In this document: positions 29,270 through 37,050 of the stretch, piece by piece
Position numbering within the stretch: the first letter of the stretch is position 1
Layout of the letters: every line of letters begins with the position of its first letter
DNA from: a virus
Virus record (IMG/VR): IMGVR_UViG_3300033145_001026
Span: 1-41,198 of that record
Reading direction: 5' to 3' (one strand)
Length of the DNA stretch: 41,198 nucleotides
Translations under genes and position numbers: made by a program
The notes under the pieces: generated by a model
Told to the model about the DNA's origin: nothing
The model's input: only the letters and a program-made list of their open reading frames with translations
The model's database searches: none

Positions 29270-29284
29270 GCAGGGAATACAATA

Positions 29285-29632
29285 ATGCCTATAGATAAGC
29301 AGGGAAAAATCTGGGGAGAGACAACAAAGATTTACAATAATGATGCGTTCTCGGTTCATTATCTTGATATAAAAAAGGGCGGATACTGCTCGGAACATAA
29401 ACATAAAAACAAGGTTAATCTTTTTTATATCATTTCAGGGATTTTAATTGTCTCTATTTTTAATAGCGGCATTGAAGACAAAACAGAATTACAGGCAGGC
29501 GGGGTAATGGAAGTTCCGTGTGGGGTTTTGCATAAATTTGAAGCGAAGTCAGATGTTCAGTGCATTGAAATCTATCAGGCATTTTTGGATGAGAATGATA
29601 TTGAAAGGAAAACGCAGGGCGGAATAAAATAA
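29285..29632 (+). CDS. Cupin-fold sugar or small-molecule enzyme
   Basis: A 115-residue protein from ATG 29285 (the open frame extends to a GTG at 29228 inside the hairpin). Single cupin: YCSEHKHKNKVNLFYIISG is the first motif (G-x-x-H-x-H type with His pair), VMEVPCGVLHKFEAKSD the second. Such domains act as sugar epimerases/isomerases or metal-bound oxygenases. As first gene of a sugar cassette, a role in nucleotide-sugar or glycan chemistry is likely. Exact reaction unknown. Confidence 0.7.
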   Translation: MPIDKQGKIWGETTKIYNNDAFSVHYLDIKKGGYCSEHKHKNKVNLFYIISGILIVSIFNSGIEDKTELQAGGVMEVPCGVLHKFEAKSDVQCIEIYQAFLDENDIERKTQGGIK

Positions 29633-31029
29633 TGGGTATGATAGATATGTCTGATTTGCTGGAGCAGGGCAGGGAGAAAGTAAAAAAAAGTAAATGTATA
29701 AATATGACAGATGTTGCGGCGAACTGGGCGGAATTAAGATTGAGGTCGGATATGATGAATAACAGGGTGGATATAATTACAAAAGATAGTCCGAATAATT
29801 TTGCGGATATTATCACTGATAATATATGGAAAGGGCAACGATGTTTTATTATCGGCGGCGGAAAAAGTTTGAAAGGTTTTGATTGGAGAATACTGAAAGG
29901 TGAATTGACAATCGGAGTGAATATGGCTTTTATGAAAATATCACCGTCAATTTTATTTTCAACGGATTCAAGATTTTATGAATGGATTATACAGGGGGCG
30001 CTGGGCGAAGATGTGCAGAGGAAATTTGCGGACTATCAGGGGTTTAAGGTATGGCTAAACTTTTTTAAGTATAAATACCCCGACGCTGTTTATCAAGTGG
30101 ATAGTGCAGGTGAAAAAATACTTACATCTTCTCTTAAAGATGGGATAGGACACGGCTCAAATTCCGGCTATGCGGCGTTGAATTTAGCAATATGTTTGGG
30201 AGCAAACCCTATTTATCTTCTGGGATTTGATATGCAAGGCGACGGCAATGGTAAACAAGTATGGTGGCACGACGGATACCCGTTAAATCAGGGTGAAAGT
30301 ATTTTTACGCATATGATTGAGAATTTTGAAAGGGCGTCTGTTGAAATAAAAGACAGAGGGTTCAGGGTAATAAATTTGAACGATAATAGTGCTTTGAGAT
30401 GTTTTGAATTTTTAGAGGCGAAGGGTATTGAAAAAATTACAAGACCGATAATTGTATCATTTTATACGGAAAATACCGGCTATGAAAAGGAAATAAAAAA
30501 TCTTGAGAGGTCAATTAAAAAATTCGGCTTTGAATATGATTTGCAGGGGATAAAATCAAAAGGAGATTGGCAAACAAATACTTATCATAAGGCAGTTTTT
30601 ATGCGAGAGATGCTGGATAAACACAAGGGGCGGGATATTGCGTGGCTTGATTCCGACGCTGTGATACAAAAATACCCCGATAGGTTTAATAATTTCAAGG
30701 CGGACATCGGAATACATATTATTGACTGGTCTAAATACAGGAACAGCACGGAAAAACAATACGGGAATGCGGTAATATACCTGAAAAATAATGAGCGAAC
30801 AAAGAACTTTCTGGATAAGTGGATTGAGAAAAATGATAATACAAAACACTGCGACTGCGGAGAAGAAGTAAATTTCGGAATAGTGTTAAAAGAAATGGTC
30901 GCAAAAGATGAAATTACGCTGGAAGAATTTGGCGCCTCTTATTCGCAGATTTTTGATTTGATGAAAGCGGCTGGCGAACCGACGATAGAACTTTTTCAGG
31001 CGAGCAGGAGATTAAAGAATGAAAATTGA
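29632..31029 (+). CDS. Two-domain glycosyltransferase (DUF115/MAF-like plus GT-A-like)
   Basis: A 465-residue fusion. Residues about 65-260: CFIIGGGKSLKGFDWRILKG, TIGVNMAF, FSTDSRFYEW, HGSNSGYAALNLAICLGA, IYLLGFDMQG. This is the Rossmann-type DUF115 pattern shared with flagellin glycosylating MAF proteins and sialyltransferase-like enzymes. Residues about 270-440 have a nucleotide-sugar transferase pattern with LDSDAV near 340 as the metal-binding D-x-D. It should transfer sugar onto a protein or glycan. Placed between capsid and connector genes, its target may be a virion protein. Confidence 0.78.
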   Translation: MGMIDMSDLLEQGREKVKKSKCINMTDVAANWAELRLRSDMMNNRVDIITKDSPNNFADIITDNIWKGQRCFIIGGGKSLKGFDWRILKGELTIGVNMAFMKISPSILFSTDSRFYEWIIQGALGEDVQRKFADYQGFKVWLNFFKYKYPDAVYQVDSAGEKILTSSLKDGIGHGSNSGYAALNLAICLGANPIYLLGFDMQGDGNGKQVWWHDGYPLNQGESIFTHMIENFERASVEIKDRGFRVINLNDNSALRCFEFLEAKGIEKITRPIIVSFYTENTGYEKEIKNLERSIKKFGFEYDLQGIKSKGDWQTNTYHKAVFMREMLDKHKGRDIAWLDSDAVIQKYPDRFNNFKADIGIHIIDWSKYRNSTEKQYGNAVIYLKNNERTKNFLDKWIEKNDNTKHCDCGEEVNFGIVLKEMVAKDEITLEEFGASYSQIFDLMKAAGEPTIELFQASRRLKNEN

Positions 31030-31642
31030 TATTGTGATAGCGACTTACAAAAGGGAAGAAAAATTAAAGAGATGCCTTTGGTCTATCTTGGATAATAGTT
31101 ATTTGAAAACTACTTTTTACAGGATTTTTATTGAATCTGATTATAATCGGCTGTTTGTTTTCGGCATCTGGAATAAATATATCAGGATTTCAACAGCAGA
31201 TATTATATTCTGGTTGAATGATGATATTAAACTTTTCCCTGATTGCATAGAAAAGGCGGTTGAATATATGGTGGATAATTTCCCTGATACCGACGGAATG
31301 ATTACATTAAATCAAAGTAATATGGAACAGGGGCGCAAGGGTGGCGTTGGATTGGTCGGAAGAAAGTTTGCGGATAGGTTTCCTGAAAGACGGTGCTTTT
31401 GCCCTGATTACAAGATTTTTCACGCAGACGCAGAACTTCAAACCTTTGCAGAAAGCATAAATAAATTCAAATACGGGGAAGATGCAAAAGTTACGCATTA
31501 TCATCCTGCACTTTTCAAAAATGAAATGGATGAAACGCATATAAATTCAAGGAAAGAAAATTCAAGTTCAGATTTACAGGTTTGGCGTGAAAGAAAAGCG
31601 GATGGTCTTCTGTGGGGCAGAGATTTAAGGAAATTAAGATGA
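31019..31642 (+). CDS. Glycosyltransferase family 2-like protein
   Basis: A 207-residue protein. MKIDIVIATYKREEKLKRCL is the GT2/GT-A opening. IIFWLNDDIKLFPDCIEK supplies the metal-binding Asp pair, and AELQTFAESINKF may hold the acceptor-side acid. Shorter than usual GT2 (about 250), with the middle reduced. Overlaps the previous gene by 11 bases and the next by 4. A soluble sugar transferase of the cassette. Confidence 0.8.
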   Translation: MKIDIVIATYKREEKLKRCLWSILDNSYLKTTFYRIFIESDYNRLFVFGIWNKYIRISTADIIFWLNDDIKLFPDCIEKAVEYMVDNFPDTDGMITLNQSNMEQGRKGGVGLVGRKFADRFPERRCFCPDYKIFHADAELQTFAESINKFKYGEDAKVTHYHPALFKNEMDETHINSRKENSSSDLQVWRERKADGLLWGRDLRKLR

Positions 31643-32640
31643 AAGTTTTTATAACAGGTATTGCGGGTTTTCTGGGTAGTCATCTGGCGGATGCTATGCT
31701 TGCTATGGGACACGAAGTAGAGGGATGCGATAATTTAACAGGGGGATATACAGAAAACGTCCCGAAAGGCGCAAGATGTTATTTTGCCGACTGCACGGAC
31801 TTGAAGGATATGCAAAAAATAATAAAAGATGTGGATGTGTTGTATCATTGTGCGGCGTATGTTTACGAGGGATTAAGTGTTTTCTCACCGAGCGTAGTTA
31901 ATAAATCTATTTATCAGGCGACTTCAACGGTATTATCCGCATTTATTCAGAACAAAGGTAAGCGTTTTATTTTCCTTTCGTCTATGGCGAGGTATGGCAC
32001 AAATGCAGTGCCTTTTACGGAGAGTATGAGACCCCGCCCGCAAGACCCTTACGCTATTTCAAAGGTGGCAAGCGAAAAACTAATTGAGGTTATGGCGATG
32101 GTTCACGGCTTTGAATATGTAATTGCAGTTCCGCATAATATTATCGGGCAGAGACAAAAATATGATGACCCTTTCAGGAATGTAGCGAGCATATTTATAA
32201 ATAGAATGTTACAGGGAAAACAGCCGATAATTTACGGGGATGGAGAACAGAAAAGATGTTTTGTCTTCGTGCAGGATTGTATAAATCCGTTAAAGAAAAT
32301 GGCAACTCAAAAAAATATAGTTGGCGAAATAATTAACGTAGGTTCGGATGAGCAGTTTGTAACGGTAAACGATTTGGCGGTATTGATAGCAGAATTATTG
32401 AATTTTGATTTATATCCTATTTATGTTCCAGCACGACAGCAGGAAGTAAAATACGCAACTTGTTCATCCGATAAAGCAAGGGAAATGCTCGGTTATGAAA
32501 CACAATATACTTTAAAGAATGGCATAAAAGAGATGATAGATTGGATTAAGGAAAGGGGCAGCAAGCCCTTTGATTATCATTTGGAAGTGGAAATTATAAA
32601 TGATAAAACGCCGGAAACGTGGAAGGCAAAAACGATATGA
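31639..32640 (+). CDS. NAD-dependent sugar epimerase/dehydratase (extended SDR)
   Basis: A 333-residue enzyme from ATG 31639 (ATGA overlap). TGIAGFLGSH (Gly7-13) is the NAD-binding loop. Catalytic Tyr138 and Lys142 are in DPYAISK, with Ser in FLSSMARYG. The later PHNIIGQRQKYDDP and GDGEQKRCFVFVQD match UDP-glucose epimerase/dehydratase relatives. It makes a nucleotide sugar for the neighbouring transferases. Substrate cannot be told. Confidence 0.9.
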   Translation: MKVFITGIAGFLGSHLADAMLAMGHEVEGCDNLTGGYTENVPKGARCYFADCTDLKDMQKIIKDVDVLYHCAAYVYEGLSVFSPSVVNKSIYQATSTVLSAFIQNKGKRFIFLSSMARYGTNAVPFTESMRPRPQDPYAISKVASEKLIEVMAMVHGFEYVIAVPHNIIGQRQKYDDPFRNVASIFINRMLQGKQPIIYGDGEQKRCFVFVQDCINPLKKMATQKNIVGEIINVGSDEQFVTVNDLAVLIAELLNFDLYPIYVPARQQEVKYATCSSDKAREMLGYETQYTLKNGIKEMIDWIKERGSKPFDYHLEVEIINDKTPETWKAKTI

Positions 32641-33188
32641 ACCTTGAATTATTTGATAGTTTAATAAAGCAGGGAAAACCTATGCAGAACTTATGGGAGT
32701 GGAGATTTTTCCTTGAATTTATAGAGTGTTATTTCAAAAACAGGAACATAAAAAATCCCGTCGTTGCGGAGTTGGGTGCATACAAAAATCAGCAAAAGAA
32801 ATTTTATGAACAATTATTAAACGCAAGGCATATCGGGATTGATATTGCAGGCGGGACTGATATAAAAGGGAATACCCATACTCAGGAAACATTGGAAGCA
32901 TTAAAAGAGATGCTCGGCGGAAATGCAATCAATCTTCTTTTTATTGATGGTATGCACTTTTATAAAGATGCACGAGCGGATTACAATATGTATGGTTCAT
33001 TGACAAAAAATATAATTGCATTCCACGATATAAGTGAATCTTTATATACGCAGGCAAATATACAAGATGGGCGAGTTTCAAAACTTTGGGCGGAAATTAT
33101 AGCGTCGGAAAAACAATATACGCTTATGACTTTCAATAAATGGCAAAGTCAAGGTCAGTATGGAATAGGTTTGCTGATAAAGGAGTAA
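32637..33188 (+). CDS. Class I SAM methyltransferase (Methyltransf_24-like)
   Basis: A 183-residue protein from ATG 32637 (ATGA overlap). VVAELGAYKNQQKKFYEQL stands for the SAM loop, HIGIDIAGGTD the second motif, and LLFIDGMHFYKDARADY with IIAFHDIS the conserved acidic/His part of the methyltransferase-24/cephalosporin-hydroxylase-like group. Usually modifies sugars or small molecules. The normal GxGxG loop is reduced to ELGAYKN, so activity should be tested. Last gene of the cassette. Confidence 0.7.
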   Translation: MNLELFDSLIKQGKPMQNLWEWRFFLEFIECYFKNRNIKNPVVAELGAYKNQQKKFYEQLLNARHIGIDIAGGTDIKGNTHTQETLEALKEMLGGNAINLLFIDGMHFYKDARADYNMYGSLTKNIIAFHDISESLYTQANIQDGRVSKLWAEIIASEKQYTLMTFNKWQSQGQYGIGLLIKE

Positions 33189-33190
33189 AA

Positions 33191-33616
33191 ATGAGTTTAG
33201 AAGATAATAGTTGGGTAACAATGGCGGAAGCGAATACATATTTCGGAGAGAGAATTGGAGCGGGGAATTACTGGACTACGGGATTGGATAAAGAGCGGGC
33301 GCTGATAACGGCATACAGGCAGTTAAAAAATATGGAAGGATATGTTTTCCCAGATACTCCGACGGTAAATATGCAATATGCACAATGCGAGCAGGCATTA
33401 TTTCTGATTGCTTTTTCGGATGAGATATTCCGGCGAGCAAGCGTGCAGGCGCAGGGAGTTGTGGAGGCGGGAGTTGTAAAAGAAAAATATGTAATCAGGG
33501 AAGGCGTGCCGATTTGCGATATGGCGAAGGTGTTGCTGAAAAGTTGCGAAGACCCTGAAACAACAGGACATCACGCAATAGATTTGGAAAGGGATGAAGA
33601 TGAAGATGTGCTTTAA
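33191..33616 (+). CDS. Head-tail connector (DnaT-like/gp6-type)
   Basis: A 141-residue protein. ATG 33191 after AGGAG is preferred over an upstream in-frame ATG (33140) that lies in the methyltransferase gene. The opening NSWVTMAEANTYFGERIGAG and YRQLKNMEGYVFPDTPTVNMQ are the hallmark of connector proteins whose family is labelled DnaT-like. Acidic end DEDEDVL. It docks beneath the portal after packaging. Confidence 0.82.
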   Translation: MSLEDNSWVTMAEANTYFGERIGAGNYWTTGLDKERALITAYRQLKNMEGYVFPDTPTVNMQYAQCEQALFLIAFSDEIFRRASVQAQGVVEAGVVKEKYVIREGVPICDMAKVLLKSCEDPETTGHHAIDLERDEDEDVL

Positions 33617-33627
33617 GGAGGCAAAAA

Positions 33628-33795
33628 ATGAGTAAAAAAGTTAATCCAAGAGGAATTGCAAGACCGCAGGATGGCGGTGGAAAAGGCGTTGGAAGACCGG
33701 GTGGAATGAGGGGCGGAATAAATATAAATCCGTGTCCAAGTGGTGGTGTGGGATACGGACAAGGTGGTAGCAAGGGTAAAGGGAAAAATAGATAA
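33628..33795 (+). CDS. Small Gly/Lys-rich protein
   Basis: A 55-residue protein behind AAGGAGG: GGGKGVGRPGGMRGG and GGVGYGQGGSKGKGKNR, with one Cys. Such short Gly-rich frames are common between phage genes of this kind. Probably disordered. Role unknown. Confidence 0.58.
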   Translation: MSKKVNPRGIARPQDGGGKGVGRPGGMRGGININPCPSGGVGYGQGGSKGKGKNR

Positions 33796-33828
33796 AGGAA
33801 AATATCCCTAATTGTAAATGTAAAAAAA

Positions 33829-34773
33829 ATGTTTAGAAATTTGAGCAAAATTGAACGTGAGTTATATCTTACGGAAAAGATAAATCAGTTAGGTAGTATG
33901 TATGAGAAAATTCAGAACGAATTGATAGCAAAATTGAAAGATATTGATATAACTGCGTTTGAGAAATGGAGAACAGAGGCGCTGTTGAGGGAAACAAATT
34001 TGATTGTGAAGCAGTTGAATAATGGGACGAAAATATGGGTAAAGAAAAATATTCCCTTCGGTTATGAAAGGGGATTGGATATTGCGGGAGAACGGTTGAA
34101 AATTCTGGGCGTTACCGATAGTATAAATTATGACGCAACGATACATACATCAGGCGTGAATACTTTGGTGGATGAAGTAACTCTGGAACTTCTGGAAGCA
34201 AATGGGAGCATACGGAAAAATATAAACAGGTTTGTCAGGGCGACACAACAGAAAATACTGGAAGATAAGATGATAAGCAAAATGATAGCGGAAGGTATAA
34301 TCAGGGGCGAAGCACGTCGGACAATATCGGATAAAATTCTGATAGAATTAAGTAAGAAAATGGCAAACGGAGAATTTATAATAATAAACGGAAGACATTA
34401 TCAGCCGAAGCATTACGCACGGTTGGTTGCGAGAACCCGGATGCGGGAAGCGACAACGAGGGGGACAGTCTATACTTGTTTGCAATATAAAAATGATTTA
34501 GTGCAGTGGTCAGTTCACGCAGGGGCGTGCGAAATATGTCAGGTTTTAATGGGAAGGGTTTATTCAATAAGCGGGAATGATCCTGAATTTCCGATGTTAG
34601 GTGAACCTCCGCCGGTGCATCCTCATTGCGAATGCGTTGTAGTGCCGGTAACAAGACCATTTTTACAGCGTCGGTTGGGGACTGATTATAAAAATATTGT
34701 AGATTTAAGTATGAGCAAAATACCAGTTGAAACTTTCGCCGGTTATGAGCAGATTTTACACGGAGTTGCGTAA
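33829..34773 (+). CDS. MuF/SPP1 gp7-like minor head protein
   Basis: A 314-residue protein. LVARTRMREATTRGTVY is the core of the MuF family; GACEICQVLMGRVYSI and PPPVHPHCECVVVPV add the C-x-x-C plus H-x-H-C-x-C metal site seen in its C-terminus. N-terminal helical. A few copies are ejected or held inside the capsid, near the portal. Weak ribosome site before ATG (A-rich run), so a downstream TTG 33841 is a minor alternative. Confidence 0.85.
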   Translation: MFRNLSKIERELYLTEKINQLGSMYEKIQNELIAKLKDIDITAFEKWRTEALLRETNLIVKQLNNGTKIWVKKNIPFGYERGLDIAGERLKILGVTDSINYDATIHTSGVNTLVDEVTLELLEANGSIRKNINRFVRATQQKILEDKMISKMIAEGIIRGEARRTISDKILIELSKKMANGEFIIINGRHYQPKHYARLVARTRMREATTRGTVYTCLQYKNDLVQWSVHAGACEICQVLMGRVYSISGNDPEFPMLGEPPPVHPHCECVVVPVTRPFLQRRLGTDYKNIVDLSMSKIPVETFAGYEQILHGVA

Positions 34774-35087
34774 TGAATGAATATGCAGTTGATAAAATTA
34801 CAGTTCTTAAAAGCGGAGGACTTGATAAATGGAATAAAGCAAAACCGCCGACGGAAAAGACGATTGACGCAAGGGTGGATTATGATTTTTCGGTTAGAGG
34901 CGGGCAGATGTTAATAAGGACTATATCAGGGGAAGAAGTTGTGCCGTATGCGAGGGTAATGATAAGGGGACAGTATGATATTGATAATAAGGATAAAATA
35001 AAAATAGATAGCATAGAACACAGTATTTTGCAAGTTGTTTTGAAGAAAGGATTTGTCGTTGAGTTTACGGTGGTATATGTGAAATGA
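34773..35087 (+). CDS. Head closure (stopper) protein candidate
   Basis: A 104-residue, beta-rich protein starting within the previous stop (TAATG). VLKSGGLDKWNKAKPPTEKTI at the start and VVPYARVMIRGQYDIDNKDKI with a closing beta pair match small neck proteins in this location, one gene before the gp10-like protein. Placement decides the call. Confidence 0.62.
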   Translation: MNEYAVDKITVLKSGGLDKWNKAKPPTEKTIDARVDYDFSVRGGQMLIRTISGEEVVPYARVMIRGQYDIDNKDKIKIDSIEHSILQVVLKKGFVVEFTVVYVK

Positions 35088-35533
35088 AAACTGGAATAAA
35101 ATTTGATTACAGCGAAGTAGAAAAGAACTTGAAAAAGTTTGGGAAAATATCTATTGAAAAAGCAGAAGTGGGAATGGCAACAGCGGGGTCAATGCTTTTA
35201 AGAGATGCAATAATGGAAAAACCGACAGTCCCGATATTGGAAGGGGTTTTACGGGGTAGCGGAAGCGTTATTGTAGAAAATAAATTGATACAAACAGCGG
35301 CAAAGTTAGGATACGGGAAAGGTGAGCCGATTACGACATTTAAGAATAAGAAAAAAGGCGATATCACAGCGACGGCAGGATTTAATACTCCGTATGCGGC
35401 AAAAACTCACGAAGTAAAAATGAAATTTACCGAACCGTCGGCAGGGAGAAAGTGGCTTGAAAGTAAAATGAAAAGATTTAAGAAAGATTATTTTCAGGCA
35501 ATCGTTGATAAGATTAAGGAAACTTTCAAATGA
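35084..35533 (+). CDS. HK97 gp10-like tail completion protein
   Basis: A 149-residue protein. AGSMLLRDAIMEKPTVP, LRGSGSVIVEN, GFNTPYAAKTHEVKMKF and the end AGRKWLESKMKRF are the signature of the HK97 gp10/SPP1 gp16-17 group. Joins neck and tail. ATGA overlaps on both sides. Confidence 0.9.
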   Translation: MKTGIKFDYSEVEKNLKKFGKISIEKAEVGMATAGSMLLRDAIMEKPTVPILEGVLRGSGSVIVENKLIQTAAKLGYGKGEPITTFKNKKKGDITATAGFNTPYAAKTHEVKMKFTEPSAGRKWLESKMKRFKKDYFQAIVDKIKETFK

Positions 35534-35925
35534 TAAAAGAAATTACACAATATATTGCAACTGAAACAGGATTGATGATAGGGACGGATTTATTTGCTGG
35601 TTGGAGACCGCAGGATGTTCAGGATACCTGTTCTGTAATAATAGAAACAGGCGGGGATGGCGGGGCTATGTGGCTTTCGGATAGGCAGGATAAAACAATT
35701 CAGGTTTTAAGCAGGGCGAAGGATTATTATGATGCGAGAGGTGAAGCATATAAAATTTATTCCATACTCAATGCAGGAAAAGGATTGACATTGCCGGATT
35801 TAGGGGATGGAGATTTCAGGATAAATGTTTCGGAAGCGATACAGATACCAGCGAATATGGGACAAGATGAAAAAGGAAGGTGGGAGTTCTCAACGAATTA
35901 TATTTTGAGAATATCTCAAGAATAA
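35530..35925 (+). CDS. Tail terminator-like protein
   Basis: A 131-residue protein with LMIGTDLFAGWRPQD, VIIETGGDGG, KTIQVLSRAKDYYDARGEAY: pattern of the minor capsid/tail terminator family. It caps the tail tube and binds the neck. ATGA overlap upstream; AGGAGG follows for the tube gene. Confidence 0.8.
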   Translation: MIKEITQYIATETGLMIGTDLFAGWRPQDVQDTCSVIIETGGDGGAMWLSDRQDKTIQVLSRAKDYYDARGEAYKIYSILNAGKGLTLPDLGDGDFRINVSEAIQIPANMGQDEKGRWEFSTNYILRISQE

Positions 35926-35936
35926 GGAGGTAGAAA

Positions 35937-36437
35937 ATGGGACAGAGCAACATTAAGGATTTGGGTGCGTGTCAGATTTTGTTTGACGATGTGGATTTGG
36001 GTAAAACTTTTGGCGATGTGATTTTCAAGAGTGAAATTTCAGCAGAGCCGATTCACGAAGACCAAGAGGGGACAACCCCTGTTGATGAAGTGATGACGGG
36101 ACGGGCTGTATCGGTTGAAATACCGATGACGAGGGCGACTTTAGACCAGTTGGCGAAGGTAATCCCGAACGGTTCAATCGTAGGGGATGCGTTGATTGTA
36201 AAAAATCCTATCGGCACGACGCTGGCAGATAAGGCGAAAGAACTTATCTTGAAGCCGATTGTGGATAATTTACCGTCGTCGGATAGTTCAACGTGGCTGA
36301 CAGTTTTCAGTTGTGCGCCGAGAGAAAATATTGAAATTACTTACAACAATGCAGGGCAGAGAGTTTTCGGGATTACGTTCATAGCGTTTCCTGTAACGAC
36401 AAGCCCGGACATCGGAAATCTCTGGAAAATAGGTTAA
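35937..36437 (+). CDS. Major tail (tube) protein
   Basis: A 166-residue beta-rich protein right before the tail chaperones: LGACQILFDDVDLGKTFGDV, SVEIPMTRATLDQLAKVIP, FGITFIAFPVTTSPDIGNLW. Hexamers stack into the tube. The strong AAGGAGG site and location support abundant expression. Confidence 0.85.
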   Translation: MGQSNIKDLGACQILFDDVDLGKTFGDVIFKSEISAEPIHEDQEGTTPVDEVMTGRAVSVEIPMTRATLDQLAKVIPNGSIVGDALIVKNPIGTTLADKAKELILKPIVDNLPSSDSSTWLTVFSCAPRENIEITYNNAGQRVFGITFIAFPVTTSPDIGNLWKIG

Positions 36438-36465
36438 GCGAAGAAATTTTTAAGGAGCGTAAATT

Positions 36466-36774
36466 ATGCCGAAAAGAAATTTTGATGATGAGAGTGCTTT
36501 ATTTGAACCGATTGAATTCACGATAGAAGGGAAAGATTACAGCATAAAGAAATTGACGCCGGAGTTGATGAGTGCTTCGGTGAAAATTTCAAAAGAAGAA
36601 ACAAACCCCTATATATCGCTTACAAAGCAATTCTGTGAATTGACGGGCGAGAAGTATGATGTCGTAAAGAAGTATGATGTGCGGAAAGTAAGTGCAACGC
36701 TGACATTTATTTCGGAAAGTTTTTTGAATTCAGCAACAGGTAAAAAAAAAGTGCTGAATACGGAAGCGAAATAG
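36466..36774 (+). CDS. Tail assembly chaperone, short form (gpG-like)
   Basis: A 102-residue protein: IEFTIEGKDYSIKKLTPELM in the N-terminal domain, then TLTFISESFLNS. The frame ends soon after a run of nine A. It acts with the frameshifted form to coat the tape measure before tube assembly. Confidence 0.82.
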   Translation: MPKRNFDDESALFEPIEFTIEGKDYSIKKLTPELMSASVKISKEETNPYISLTKQFCELTGEKYDVVKKYDVRKVSATLTFISESFLNSATGKKKVLNTEAK

Positions 36775-37046
36775 CGGATATTGCGAGCATTTTCAGCGGC
36801 GGTGATATAGATGACTGGCTGAAAAAAGATGTCAGGGATTTAGATTTCTGGTATAAAAAAGGCAGGAGCATAAATTTGCGACATAGAATTGAAACAGTAA
36901 ATGATGTCAGGGCGGCGATGCTTGGCGGGAAATATTTCAGGGGACATTTGATGGCATTAGAAAGGGAATTACAGAAATTAACGGTAGGGAAAGCAGAAAT
37001 GATAAAACGTAACTGGGCGGAATTAAAAGTAACGGGTAGGAGTTAA
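36466..37046 (+). CDS. Tail assembly chaperone, -1 frameshift fusion (gpGT-like)
   Basis: Reading slips back one base in the A run at 36744-36750 (A-AAA-AAA-G), giving frame AGT-GCT-GAA and a 98-residue extension to the stop at 37044-37046 for a 193-residue fusion. The extension (FSGGDIDDWLKKDVRDLDFW; LRHRIETVNDVRAAML) has no own start and exactly fills the gap before the tape measure, as in lambda G/GT. The fused protein joins tape measure and tube subunits. Confidence 0.88.
36744..36750 (+). promoter_or_regulatory. Slippery heptamer for programmed -1 frameshift
   Basis: AAAAAAG-type slip site inside nine A (36742-36750), in frame as A-AAA-AAA followed by G. The -1 frame is open to 37046. 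Confidence 0.82.
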
Positions 37047-37050
37047 AAGT

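Noticed and set aside
29228-29284. GTG start extending the cupin protein by 19 residues
   Set aside because: The GTG is the first paired triplet of the 13-bp hairpin and has no ribosome site. ATG 29285 fits the domain.
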